From CAJCIY01 sp964245825 (GTDB lineage: Bacteria; Actinomycetota; Actinomycetes; Mycobacteriales; CAJCIY01): a stretch of 64,000 nt of DNA. The DNA lies in assembly GCA_964245825.1 (NCBI GenBank), contig CAXTNT010000013.1, forward strand, positions 5,507 to 69,506. Direction: 5' to 3'. Each line of letters starts with the position of its first letter. Positions within the stretch are counted from its first letter, which is position 1. A program made the position numbers and the translations under genes. Below the pieces are notes generated by a model. The model did no database searches. It saw only the letters and a list, made by a program, of their open reading frames with translations, and had not been told where the DNA came from. This document shows, one piece after another, positions 51,251-59,059 of this stretch.

Positions 51251-51441
51251 CACCGATCCCAGCCGCTTGTCCAGTCCTGCCCGGACCGCGGTAGAGGCAC
51301 CGAGCAACGTCGTGGTCGTCTTCGCAGTGACCGGTTGCCCCGACTTTCCCTCGCCGCGGTGTCGGATTCGGTTGACCACGTTCGTGGACAGTGTGACGGT
51401 CGCAGCAGGCACGACCGATCACCTGACAAGGGAGGTCTGAC

Positions 51442-51843
51442 ATGGCCGAGTACCTCATCTTCTTCAACGACGAGTGGGTGACCGAGACCAGCGACGAGGG
51501 GTGGCAGCAGCGGGCGCGCGACGCACGTGCCGTCATAGACGACATGAAGACAGCCGGCGTGTACCTCTTCGCCGGCGGCCTCTACAACGACGGCCCGGTC
51601 TTCCACGCCGCGCCCGACGGTGGTGGCGCGGCTGTCTTCACGGACGGGCCGTATGCCGAGACCAAGGAGATCTTCGGCGGGTTCGCTGCCGTGGACGTGC
51701 CAGACGAGGCCGCGGCCCGCGACTGGGCGGGGCGCATCGCGGTGGCCTGCGACTGGCCGCAGGAGGTGCGGATGTTCCGCAGCCCCGAGCAGATCCCGAC
51801 GCCGGACGCCGACCGCGCGGCCGCTGTGGCGGGGGAGGTCTGA
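51442..51843 (+). CDS. YCII/DGPF-domain protein 1 of an ECF42 module
   Basis: 133 residues. FNDEWVTETSDEGWQQRARDAR, GVYLFAGGLYNDGPVFHAA and the signature TDGPYAETKEIFGGFAAVDV identify a DGPF (YCII-like) protein with a ferredoxin-like fold and a conserved Asp-Gly-Pro loop. It has an AAGGGAGG ribosome site eight bases before ATG 51442. DGPF genes are the characteristic targets of ECF42 sigma factors, and the sigma gene follows two genes later. TGTCGG at 51360-51365 is a possible -35 resembling the reported ECF42 motif, with one mismatch. Enzymatic function is unknown. Confidence 0.88.
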   Translation: MAEYLIFFNDEWVTETSDEGWQQRARDARAVIDDMKTAGVYLFAGGLYNDGPVFHAAPDGGGAAVFTDGPYAETKEIFGGFAAVDVPDEAAARDWAGRIAVACDWPQEVRMFRSPEQIPTPDADRAAAVAGEV

Positions 51844-51844
51844 G

Positions 51845-52216
51845 ATGCCGCAGTACCTGCTGTCCGTGCACGGCGCGGACTCGGACTACGACCCGGCGGC
51901 GGGCAAGTTCGGCTCGTACTCGTCGGAGGAGGAGGCCGAGGAGGCGATGGCCGCGACCGGGGTGTTCAACGAGAAGCTGGTCGCCGCGGGCCACTTCGTC
52001 TTTGCCGGCGGACTCCGCTCGGCGTCCACCGCCACGGTGGTGGACGGCACGGGCGAGAAGCCCACGTACACCGACGGGCCCTACCTCGAGACCAAGGAGT
52101 GGATCGGCGGGTTCTGGGTGATCGACGCCCCGGACCTCGACGTCGCGCTCGAACTGGCCGCGGAAGGCTCCCGGGCATGCCGCGGGAAGGTCGAGGTACG
52201 CCCGTTCGCCGGGTGA
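51845..52216 (+). CDS. YCII/DGPF-domain protein 2 of an ECF42 module
   Basis: 123 residues starting at ATG 51845, one base after the previous stop. MPQYLLSVHGADSDYDP, EEEAEEAMAATGVFNEKLVA, GHFVFAGGLRSASTATVV and TDGPYLETKEWIGGFWVIDAP show the same DGPF fold as the preceding protein, including the TDGPYxETKE signature. The two are paralogues and may form a heterodimer. It precedes the ECF42 sigma gene by 10 bases. Confidence 0.9.
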   Translation: MPQYLLSVHGADSDYDPAAGKFGSYSSEEEAEEAMAATGVFNEKLVAAGHFVFAGGLRSASTATVVDGTGEKPTYTDGPYLETKEWIGGFWVIDAPDLDVALELAAEGSRACRGKVEVRPFAG

Positions 52217-52226
52217 TCGTCAGTCG

Positions 52227-53414
52227 ATGATCGAGGACGTCTTCCGCGCCGAGTGGCCGCGTGTCGTGGCCACGCTGCGCCGCCGCTTCGGTGACCTGGA
52301 CCTGGCCGAGGAGGCGGCCGGCGAGGCCGTCCTCGCCGCCGTGACCGCGTGGCGCGAACAGCTGCCGGCGAACCCGGGCGGCTGGCTGATGACGACCGCG
52401 GCCAACAAGGCGATCGACCGGCTGCGGCGCGAGTCGAAGCGGGACGCCAAGCAGATCGAGGCACTCATGCGGTACGCCGAACCGGAGCCCGCGCACGCAG
52501 TCGAGGACGACCAGCTCCGGCTCGTCTTCACCTGCTGCCACCCCGCGCTCGCGCCCGAGGCACGGCTGGCCCTCACGCTGCGGCTGGTGGCCGGCCTGAG
52601 CGTCGGGGAGATCGCCCGCGGGTTGTTGTCGAGCGAGGCGGCGATCGGCCAGCGGATCACCCGCGCGAAGGCGAAGATCAAGGCGGCGCACATCCCGTTC
52701 ACGGTCCCCGAACGTCTCGAGGAGCGACTGCCGGACGTGCTGGCCGTGGTCTACCTCATCTTCAACGAGGGCTATCTCCCGGGCGGCGGCGACGAGCTGC
52801 GTGTCGACCTCTCCGACGAGGCGATCCGGCTGGCCCGCCTGCTGCACGGCCTGCTGCCGGACGAGCCCGAGGCAACCGGTCTGCTCGCGCTCCTGTTGCT
52901 GACCGACGCCCGCCGAGCCACCCGGGTCGACGGAGCCGGCGCGCTGGTGACGCTGGAGCATCAGGACCGATCCGGCTGGGACCCGGCGCTGATCGCGGAA
53001 GGCCACGCGCTGGTACGCGCGTGCGTCGAGGGCAACCGGCCGGGCGTCTACCAGCTGCAGGCGGCGATCAACGCCGTGCACACGTCGGCGCCGCGGTTCC
53101 AGGACACCGACTGGAGGGCGCTCGCCACCCTGTACGACCAGCTCTACGCACTGCAGCCGGCGCCGGTGGTCGCCCTCAACCGGGCGGTGATCACCGCTGA
53201 GCTGGACGGGCCGGAGGTCTCTCTCGCCGCCGTCGACGCGCTGCCGCTCGCCGGCTACCACGCGTTCCACGCAACCCGGGCGGAGTTGCTGCGTCGTCTG
53301 GGCCGGCCGCGGGAGGCGCGCGCGGCCTACACCCGGGCGATCGAGCTGGCCGGCAACCCGGCCGAGGTCCGACATCTGACCCGCCGCCGCGGCGAACTGA
53401 CCGTGGAGTCCTGA
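52227..53414 (+). CDS. ECF42-type RNA polymerase sigma factor with long C-terminal extension
   Basis: 395 residues. Sigma region 2 includes RFGDLDLAEEAAGEAVLAAV and PGGWLMTTAANKAIDRLRRE; region 4 includes LTLRLVAGLSVGEIARGLL and EAAIGQRITRAKAKIKAA. About 200 extra residues follow, with the hallmark segments YLIFNEGYLPG, QDRSGWDPALIAEG, GVYQLQAAINAVHTSA and DWRALATLYDQLYAL, and TPR-like helices. This extension defines ECF42 and is thought to replace an anti-sigma factor. No anti-sigma gene is present, which fits. It should activate the two upstream DGPF genes and itself. Confidence 0.95.
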   Translation: MIEDVFRAEWPRVVATLRRRFGDLDLAEEAAGEAVLAAVTAWREQLPANPGGWLMTTAANKAIDRLRRESKRDAKQIEALMRYAEPEPAHAVEDDQLRLVFTCCHPALAPEARLALTLRLVAGLSVGEIARGLLSSEAAIGQRITRAKAKIKAAHIPFTVPERLEERLPDVLAVVYLIFNEGYLPGGGDELRVDLSDEAIRLARLLHGLLPDEPEATGLLALLLLTDARRATRVDGAGALVTLEHQDRSGWDPALIAEGHALVRACVEGNRPGVYQLQAAINAVHTSAPRFQDTDWRALATLYDQLYALQPAPVVALNRAVITAELDGPEVSLAAVDALPLAGYHAFHATRAELLRRLGRPREARAAYTRAIELAGNPAEVRHLTRRRGELTVES

Positions 53415-53624
53415 TCCGTCAGGTGCCGGCTGGAGCGCCGAACCACCGCGGCGCGCACTCGAGGAGATCTGCCTGGTCTTCGCCAGCCCAGGCGACGTGA
53501 CCGTCCAGCCGCCGATGCCGCCACGAAGCCGTTGACCCGCGATTGGTCCGGATGCACTACAGACCAGGGGGGTGGGGGCTGGAATACTGCGCCACTGGAT
53601 TCGGAGAATAGAGAAAGAGTCGGC

Positions 53625-54386
53625 ATGAGAGCAGTACGTCTCTGCGCCCTGACCGGTGTCAGCCTCGTCGGGGTGGCGCTCACCGCAAGTACCGCTATCG
53701 CGGGCCCGGTGCACCCGCAGGCACACCCGGGCGTCGGGCTCGGGGGCGCCTCCGGCTCTGCTGGGCCAGCGGTGAGCGCGGGCAAGAAGCCCCAGACAAC
53801 CGTTGGCGGCGGGTACCTCAGCAAGCCTGGCGTAACCCACGAGGCGCAGACCTATGTGACGATCCCGGCCCTGACCTGCCCTAACGGAGAGGACAGCGCC
53901 GAAGTGTCCCTGGGCGCGTTCGCTTTCCGGGCTGATGGGAAGGTCGAGGCCCAAGCTATCTCGGACTGCCAAAACGGCACCGCGCAGTACTTCATCGCCA
54001 GCGACTACGAGGCCGAGAATCAGTTCTACCAAGCGTCCGAAACCGCTAGTGCCGGTGACTTGGTGGAGATCACTCTCGAAGATGACAGCAGCCAGACCTA
54101 CATGGACGCGTACGACACCACCTCAGGCAAGGATGCCCAGCTCACCGAGAGTGGCGACTCGACCGAGGGCGCGCAGCTTCTCATCGGCAGCCTGAACGAC
54201 TCCGCTTATCGCACAGTCGTGGACTTCGGGAGCACGACGTTCTACGACCCAAGCTTCAACAGCGACGGCATCACCAGCGCGCTCGCCAAGAAGCTGACGC
54301 AGTACACAAACGGCGTCGCGCAGATCAAGCCAAAGAGCTACAACAAGAAGAAGCAGAGGTTCGGGCTCGTCTGGGAACACAGCTGA
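53625..54386 (+). CDS. Secreted protein with possible G1/eqolisin-like jelly-roll
   Basis: 253 residues from ATG at 53625, with a signal peptide ending TASTAIAG-PV. The mature part has two Cys (LTCPNGED and SDCQNGTA), a strand-rich core with AQYFIASDYEAENQFYQ, GDLVEITLEDDSSQTYMDAYD and YRTVVDFGSTTFYDP. Order and length recall the beta-sandwich of A4/G1 glutamic peptidases, but a clear catalytic Gln/Glu pair is not visible. Its codon use is visibly less GC-biased than that of its neighbours (many AAG/AAC/TAC, A/T third bases), which suggests transfer. It is preceded by a 210-base gap without a gene. Confidence 0.7.
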   Translation: MRAVRLCALTGVSLVGVALTASTAIAGPVHPQAHPGVGLGGASGSAGPAVSAGKKPQTTVGGGYLSKPGVTHEAQTYVTIPALTCPNGEDSAEVSLGAFAFRADGKVEAQAISDCQNGTAQYFIASDYEAENQFYQASETASAGDLVEITLEDDSSQTYMDAYDTTSGKDAQLTESGDSTEGAQLLIGSLNDSAYRTVVDFGSTTFYDPSFNSDGITSALAKKLTQYTNGVAQIKPKSYNKKKQRFGLVWEHS

Positions 54387-54413
54387 CGCAAGCGGGTTGC
54401 GGCTGAGCTTGCG
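54387..54413. terminator. Weak inverted repeat between convergent genes
   Basis: CGCAAGC and GCTTGCG pair over 7 bp around a 13-base loop, directly after the TGA of the secreted-protein gene and 25 bases before the end of the convergent aldo/keto reductase gene. It is a possible terminator, and the loop is long. Confidence 0.35.
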
Positions 54414-54437
54414 AGGCCGCACGCCACGAAAGACGCC

Positions 54438-55313
54438 TCAGGACGGGCGGACGCTGACCTCGAGCTCGGCGATGTCGTCGTCGGAGAGGCTGACGCTGGC
54501 TACCTTCATGTTCTCCTCCAGGTGCGCGACGCTCGACGTACCCGGGATCAACAGCACGTTGTCCCGACGCGCGAGGAGCCAGGCCAGACCGACCTGGGCC
54601 GGCGATGCGCCGACCCGCTCGGCGACGGCCCGCACCGCCGCGTTCTCGTTGACCTTCGGCATGCCCGGGAACGCGGACCCGAGCGGGAAGTACGGCACGT
54701 AGGCGACGCCGGAGCTGTGGCAGAGGTCCAGCACGTCGGCGTCCTTCTGGTCGACCAGGCTGAACGCGTTCTGCACGCACACGATGTCCGCCTGCGCGAT
54801 GGCTTGCTCGACCTGAGCACGGCTGGCGGTGGAGATGCCAACGCCGGCGATCATGCCCTCCTCCCGCATCGCGACCATCTCGGCCAGCTGATCCTCGAGC
54901 CGCACGCGCTGGTCGGCGGGCAGCTCGTGCCCCTCCGTCAACCTGAGGTTCACGGCGCCGAGCCGGTCGGTGCCGAGGCTCTTCAGGTTGTCCTCGACGG
55001 CCGAGCGCAACTGCTCGGGCCGCTGGGCAGGCAGCCAGCCGCCCTGCTCGTCGCGAAACGCGCCCACCTTGGAGACCAGCACCAGGTCATCGGGGTACGG
55101 GTGCAGCGCCTCGCGGATGAGCTCGTTCGAGACGTCGGGCCCGTAGAACTGAGCCGTGTCGACGTGGTCGACGCCGAGCTCGACCGCGCGCCGCAGCACA
55201 GCGACGGCCTCGTCGTGATCGCGCGGTGGCCCCATGACGCCGGGCCCGGGGAGCTGCATCGCGCCGAAGCCGATGCGCTGCACGGTGAAGGGGCCGAGGG
55301 GGTACGTGTCCAC
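54438..55313 (-). CDS. Aldo/keto reductase
   Basis: 291 residues from GTG at 55313, chosen because GGAGA lies four bases upstream; a GTG at 55346 is an alternative. The TIM-barrel motifs are IGFGAMQLPGPGVMG, the catalytic Asp/Tyr region VDHVDTAQFYGP, catalytic Lys in LVLVSKVGAF, and the NADP-binding end LLIPGTSSVAHLEEN. The usual catalytic His position reads VNLRLTEG, with no His, as seen in some AKR subfamilies with altered chemistry. The substrate is unknown. It is monocistronic by spacing. Confidence 0.88.
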   Translation of the reverse strand: MDTYPLGPFTVQRIGFGAMQLPGPGVMGPPRDHDEAVAVLRRAVELGVDHVDTAQFYGPDVSNELIREALHPYPDDLVLVSKVGAFRDEQGGWLPAQRPEQLRSAVEDNLKSLGTDRLGAVNLRLTEGHELPADQRVRLEDQLAEMVAMREEGMIAGVGISTASRAQVEQAIAQADIVCVQNAFSLVDQKDADVLDLCHSSGVAYVPYFPLGSAFPGMPKVNENAAVRAVAERVGASPAQVGLAWLLARRDNVLLIPGTSSVAHLEENMKVASVSLSDDDIAELEVSVRPS

Positions 55314-55388
55314 GTCTCCGACGTTAGCCCGTTCGCTGACAGCCACTCCAGCGTGGGCGGCGAGCCACCCCCAAGGACCGAGCAGCGG

Positions 55389-56066
55389 TCAGCTGGACTG
55401 CCAGGGCAGCCGTCCGCTCTCGTCCCGAGACAGGCCGGCTGCGCGCGCTATGTCGGTGGCTTCGGCCCGGTTCGTTACCCCGAGCTTCGTGTAGATGCTG
55501 GAGATGTGGTTGCGGACGGTCTTCTCGCTCAGGAAAAGCCGGCGGGCGATGCCGTCGTTGGTCATGCCGTGCGCGATGTGGGTGAGGATCTCGACCTCAC
55601 GGGCCGAGAGGCCGGGTACGGACGCAGGCGTCGACGGGCGCTGCAGACCGGAGAGCACCTTGGCGGCGATCGTGGCCCCGAAGACGACTCCGCCGCTGGC
55701 GACGGCCTGCATCCCCGCCAGAACCTCCGTTGCCGAGCTGCCCTTGAGGAGGTAGCCGCGCGCGCCGGCGGCCAGCGCCCCCGCCAGGGCGGCGTCGTCG
55801 TCGTACATGGTGAGGATGAGGACCGCGCCGGTAAAGCCCTGTTCGTACAGCCGGCGCGTGACCTCGATCCCGTCGAGGTCTGGCAGGTTGAGGTCGAGGA
55901 GCACGACGTCCGGGTGGGCGAACAGTCCCTGCTCCACCGCTTCGCTGCCTGTGGCGACGGCGCCGACGACGGTGACGTTCGTGCCCAGCTCGGCGAGAAC
56001 CGCCTGCATGCCGCGCAGGAACACGGGGTGGTCGTCGACGACCAGGACCTTGAGTACGTCGGTCAC
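55389..56066 (-). CDS. NarL/LuxR-family response regulator
   Basis: 225 residues. The receiver has Asp11-Asp12, phosphoacceptor Asp58 (VVLLDLNLPDLDG) and the conserved Lys in GYLLKGSS. The C-terminal LuxR helix-turn-helix is LSAREVEILTHIAHGMTNDGIARRL, then FLSEKTVRNHISSIYTKLGV. GTG at 56066 overlaps the upstream kinase stop by four bases, so the pair is co-translated. Target genes are unknown. The nearby small membrane protein gene lies upstream in the same direction. Confidence 0.94.
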   Translation of the reverse strand: MTDVLKVLVVDDHPVFLRGMQAVLAELGTNVTVVGAVATGSEAVEQGLFAHPDVVLLDLNLPDLDGIEVTRRLYEQGFTGAVLILTMYDDDAALAGALAAGARGYLLKGSSATEVLAGMQAVASGGVVFGATIAAKVLSGLQRPSTPASVPGLSAREVEILTHIAHGMTNDGIARRLFLSEKTVRNHISSIYTKLGVTNRAEATDIARAAGLSRDESGRLPWQSS

Positions 56067-57277
56067 GATTCCCTTTGCCCGCAAGGGATGCGTGCCAGGA
56101 CGCACGTCCCTGCCTCGTCGCTCGTGACCTCCAGCTCGCCGCCCAGCTCGTCGGCACGCTCCCGGAGTGAGGCGATGCCGTTGCCCGGCGCCGCCGCGCC
56201 CGTACCCACGCCGTCGTCCGCGACCGACACGAGCAGCACCTGCTCGTGCAGGCGCAACCGTACGGTCCAGCAGCGGGCTCGAGCGTGCCGTGCGGCGTTG
56301 GTCAGCGCCTCCACGGCGATCCGGTAGGCGCCGACCTCGATGGCGGCGGGAAGTCGCTCCGGCGGGCTGACGTCGAGGGTGAGCTCGACGCAGGTCCTGT
56401 CCGCGAACGTACGGGCGATCTGCACCACGGCCGGGCCGAGACCGACCTCGTCGAGCATGGGTGGTCGCAGGCCGTCGACGGCCCGCCGAACGTCGGAGAT
56501 GACCTCGGCGATCTCGGCACGGACCTCCTCGAGCAGCAGGTGCGCACGGTCGGGGTCCTTCACCATCGCGGCGTTCACCGTCTCGATGCCGAGAGCGATT
56601 CCCGCCAGCGCCGGCCCGACCCCGTCGTGCAGATCGCGTCGCAGTCGCCGCCGCTCATCCTCCCGGGAGAGCACGAGACTCTCCCGTGCTCCCTGCAGCT
56701 CCTTATTCAATCGTTGGGCGTGTACGACGACGGCGAGTTGAGCGGCCAGCACGCGCAGGACCTGATCGTCTTCGGGACTGAGCGGCTGGCCACGCCGGGA
56801 CGCGACGAGCATCCCGAGGTGCTGACCGGCGTGCCGCAGCTCCAGCGAGCTGTGGCCATCGCCCGGTGTGCCGTAGGTGGCAGCGATCTGCGCGTCGTCA
56901 CCGGAACCGATCTGGACCTCGGCGAAGGACAGCCTCAGCGCCTCCGCCATGGCCTCGAGCAGGGTCGGCAGAGTCTGGTCCTCCGCCACGGTCTCGAGCT
57001 CCCGAGCCACGTGCCACGTCGCCGATGACGGGTTGTCACGGAGTCCGTACAGGAGCCAGTCCACGAACTTCCCCACCCGTGAACTCATGACCTGGGCGAC
57101 GATGACCAGCGGTACGGCGGTCAGGAGCGGAGCCTCGTACCCGGGATGGTCAGATTTCGCCAGCGGCACGATGACCACGGCCACCATCAGGAGCAGCCCG
57201 GCGAGCACCAGGAAGTGCAGCAGACGATGGGCGACGCGGTCCACGGTCAGCCTTCGCCGCGTGGCCGCGCCAGTCAT
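56063..57277 (-). CDS. NarL-type sensor histidine kinase (HisKA_3)
   Basis: 404 residues. Two membrane helices near 19-40 and 49-67 are followed by a GAF-like domain with LPTLLEAMAEALRLSFAEVQIG and LRHAGQHLGMLVASRRGQPLS. HisKA_3 has His217 in DERRRLRRDLHDGVGPALAG, and the HATPase has EALTNAARHARA and DDGVG. The GAF-like region suggests sensing of a small molecule or redox state. It is transcribed with the downstream regulator, and the gap to the 74-residue membrane protein gene upstream is 15 bases. Confidence 0.92.
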   Translation of the reverse strand: MTGAATRRRLTVDRVAHRLLHFLVLAGLLLMVAVVIVPLAKSDHPGYEAPLLTAVPLVIVAQVMSSRVGKFVDWLLYGLRDNPSSATWHVARELETVAEDQTLPTLLEAMAEALRLSFAEVQIGSGDDAQIAATYGTPGDGHSSLELRHAGQHLGMLVASRRGQPLSPEDDQVLRVLAAQLAVVVHAQRLNKELQGARESLVLSREDERRRLRRDLHDGVGPALAGIALGIETVNAAMVKDPDRAHLLLEEVRAEIAEVISDVRRAVDGLRPPMLDEVGLGPAVVQIARTFADRTCVELTLDVSPPERLPAAIEVGAYRIAVEALTNAARHARARCWTVRLRLHEQVLLVSVADDGVGTGAAAPGNGIASLRERADELGGELEVTSDEAGTCVLARIPCGQRES

Positions 57278-57292
57278 GCTCGCTCCCGACGG

Positions 57293-57517
57293 TCAGCTGC
57301 TCAGGCGGTCGTGCGCCCGCCCACGGCGGCTCACGACCGCCAGGACGAGCAGGACCAGCAGCAGCAGGACTGTGATCATGAAACCGAACCAGCCCACGGC
57401 GCTGATGTAGTACCAGGCGCCCGAGGTGTCGTTCCGTCCCGGAAAGGACAGTGCGAGAAACAGGACGGCCAGGAGCGAGGTGGCGCCGAGGACGCGATAC
57501 GGGTGCTGCCTAATCAT
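57293..57517 (-). CDS. Small two-helix membrane protein
   Basis: 74 residues starting at ATG 57517 with GGGAG eight bases upstream. Helix 1 is VLGATSLLAVLFLALSF and helix 2 is YISAVGWFGFMITVLLLLVLLVLAVV, joined by a short polar loop; the tail is Arg-rich. No family is recognised. It is the first gene of the sensor-kinase operon, so it may be a sensory accessory or a target of the system. Confidence 0.75.
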   Translation of the reverse strand: MIRQHPYRVLGATSLLAVLFLALSFPGRNDTSGAWYYISAVGWFGFMITVLLLLVLLVLAVVSRRGRAHDRLSS

Positions 57518-57587
57518 GACGGTTCTCCCTTGTCGATGTCGGCACGTCTCCCGCGCCATCGGCAGGCTGTCGCGGCTGCTGTCCCGG

Positions 57588-57636
57588 TGTCATGGGAGGT
57601 GAGGTCCCGATCCACCGGGAAGATCTCACCATGACA
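57588..57636. promoter_or_regulatory. Hairpin in the divergent promoter region
   Basis: TGTCAT and ATGACA pair, then GGTGAG with CTCACC after a four-base bulge, then TCCCG with CGGGA around a six-base loop. It lies between the divergently oriented small membrane protein (start 57517) and the histidine phosphatase (start 57725). It could be an operator or an mRNA leader structure. Confidence 0.45.
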
Positions 57637-57724
57637 ACATCCGGCGGCCGGCAGCGCGAGGACGGCGGCCAGAGTTGGAGCGGCGGCTAGGCAGCGCCCG
57701 GACTACGGAGTGGAGGGCGCGAAC

Positions 57725-58435
57725 GTGCGGACGATGTATGTGATCACCCATCCGCAGGCCAGTCATCACGTCGACAAGACAGTCGGAGGGTGGTGTGACT
57801 CCGAACTGACCGAGGACGGCAAGCGGGATGCTGCGTTGATCGCCGAGGCGATCAGATCGCTGATTCCGGCTGGCGCGGCGGTGGACCTCTACTCCTCCGA
57901 TATGAAACGGACAGTCGCCCTCGCCGCGGCGATCTCGGACCGGCTGGCGGCGGCGGTCGTCGAGGATTCCGATCTGCGTGAGAAGTCCTACGGCGAGGCC
58001 GACGGCAAGCCACAGACCTGGCTCGACGCGCGGTTCGTTCCTCCGCCGATCGGTGGCGATCGGATGGGCCACTTCGAGGGCATTTCGGGGGCAGAAACCA
58101 GACGGGACCTCGCCACTCGCGTCTACGCCGCCGTCGATCGAGCCCTGTCCGGCACGGGCGAGCACGTCGTGATCGTCACCCACGGCTTCGCACTGACCTT
58201 CGTGGTCGCCGCGTGGGTAGGTATGCCCATCGAGTCGACGGGCTTCATCAACATCCGTAGCAGCCCCGGGGGCATCACGGTGCTCCGGGAGGACGACTAC
58301 TTTCACAACCGACAGATCGTCAGTCTCAATGGCGTGGAGCACCTTCTCCATGGAGCGAGGCCAGACGTGCGCGCCCAGTTGGCTGCACGCCAGCGACGAT
58401 GGTGTCGACGACAGTCTGCGCGAAACGATCGCTGA
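57725..58435 (+). CDS. Histidine phosphatase superfamily protein with variant THP motif
   Basis: About 236 residues. GTG at 57725 is chosen because GGAGGG lies seven bases upstream. The N-terminal motif reads YVITHPQASHH where most members have the LxRHGxT motif, keeping the nucleophilic His but replacing Arg by Thr. The second catalytic His is in VVIVTHGFALTFVV, and LYSSDMKRTVALAAAI and LREKSYGEADG are typical. This THP subgroup occurs in actinobacteria; substrate unknown. The family usually ends soon after SLNGVEHL, but here 27 more residues run through the end of the convergent TetR gene (110-base overlap). Confidence 0.87.
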   Translation: MRTMYVITHPQASHHVDKTVGGWCDSELTEDGKRDAALIAEAIRSLIPAGAAVDLYSSDMKRTVALAAAISDRLAAAVVEDSDLREKSYGEADGKPQTWLDARFVPPPIGGDRMGHFEGISGAETRRDLATRVYAAVDRALSGTGEHVVIVTHGFALTFVVAAWVGMPIESTGFINIRSSPGGITVLREDDYFHNRQIVSLNGVEHLLHGARPDVRAQLAARQRRWCRRQSARNDR

Positions 58436-58976
58436 GCACGAGGTGGGACTGCAAGAGACGGTGGTAGGCGGCGCCGAAGAGTAGGTCGAGGGCGACCTCC
58501 GGGTCGGTGTCCGGCGAGGCTTCTCCTCGCTCGACGGCCCGATCGACCATGACGCGGTGCTGAGTCCGCACCCGCCCGACGAAGCCCTCGCGCCAGATCT
58601 CGGCCAGCTCCGGGTCCCGCTGGACCTCCGCAATCAACCCCACCAGGGTGCGGCCCGTCACCGTCCCCTTGGCCACTCTGATGAAGGCGCGAAGCGCGGC
58701 GAGCAGGTCCCCGCGAAGGGATCCGGTGTCCGGGAGCGGCTGTCGATCGAGGAACTCGGTGGCGAACGCTTCAAAGACCAGCGTGCCCTTGCTCGGCCAC
58801 CGCCGGTAGATCGTGGTCTTGCCCACGCCGGCTCGTTGGGCCACCTCGTCGATCGTCAGGTCGACGAAACCCCGTTCGGCGAGCAGCTCGTTGGCGGCGT
58901 CGAGGATGGCGCGGTGCGAGCGCTCACTGCGGGGTCGGCCTCTTGGCGCGGGGGGTGAAGCAACAGGTCGGCTCAT
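58326..58976 (-). CDS. TetR-family transcriptional repressor
   Basis: 216 residues. The N-terminal helix-turn-helix domain is AILDAANELLAERGFVDLTI then DEVAQRAGVGKTTIYRRWPSK. The C-terminal ligand domain contains VALDLLFGAAYHRLLQSHLVLSD of the TetR_C_11 type. ATG at 58976. A 9+3+9 inverted repeat lies between this gene and the divergent dehydrogenase operon, which it very likely controls. Its last 17 residues are antisense to the histidine phosphatase gene. Confidence 0.94.
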   Translation of the reverse strand: MSRPVASPPAPRGRPRSERSHRAILDAANELLAERGFVDLTIDEVAQRAGVGKTTIYRRWPSKGTLVFEAFATEFLDRQPLPDTGSLRGDLLAALRAFIRVAKGTVTGRTLVGLIAEVQRDPELAEIWREGFVGRVRTQHRVMVDRAVERGEASPDTDPEVALDLLFGAAYHRLLQSHLVLSDRFAQTVVDTIVAGVQPTGRARLASLHGEGAPRH

Positions 58977-59000
58977 GGGCTGCAGCGTAGACCTTTATGA

Positions 59001-59021
59001 TACGGTACGTAGCGTCCCGTA
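59001..59021. promoter_or_regulatory. TetR-type operator between divergent regulator and dehydrogenase operon
   Basis: TACGGTACG-TAG-CGTCCCGTA has 9-base arms with one mismatch. TATGAT at 58996-59001 is a -10 sequence for the rightward operon and overlaps the left arm, so repressor binding would cover the promoter. Confidence 0.75.
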
Positions 59022-59059
59022 AACCACGACGCGCACGTGCATCAAGAGGAGGACCACAC

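Noticed and set aside
53521..53565. TTGACC (53532) with a -10 near 53555-53563 as promoter of the secreted protein gene
   Set aside because: The -35 is plausible, but the -10 candidates have poor sequence or spacing, so the promoter is not asserted.
50758..54400. Integrative element inserted at tRNA-Arg
   Set aside because: The region after the tRNA contains an orphan antitoxin, accessory genes and one lower-GC gene. However, no integrase, att repeat or mobility gene could be found.
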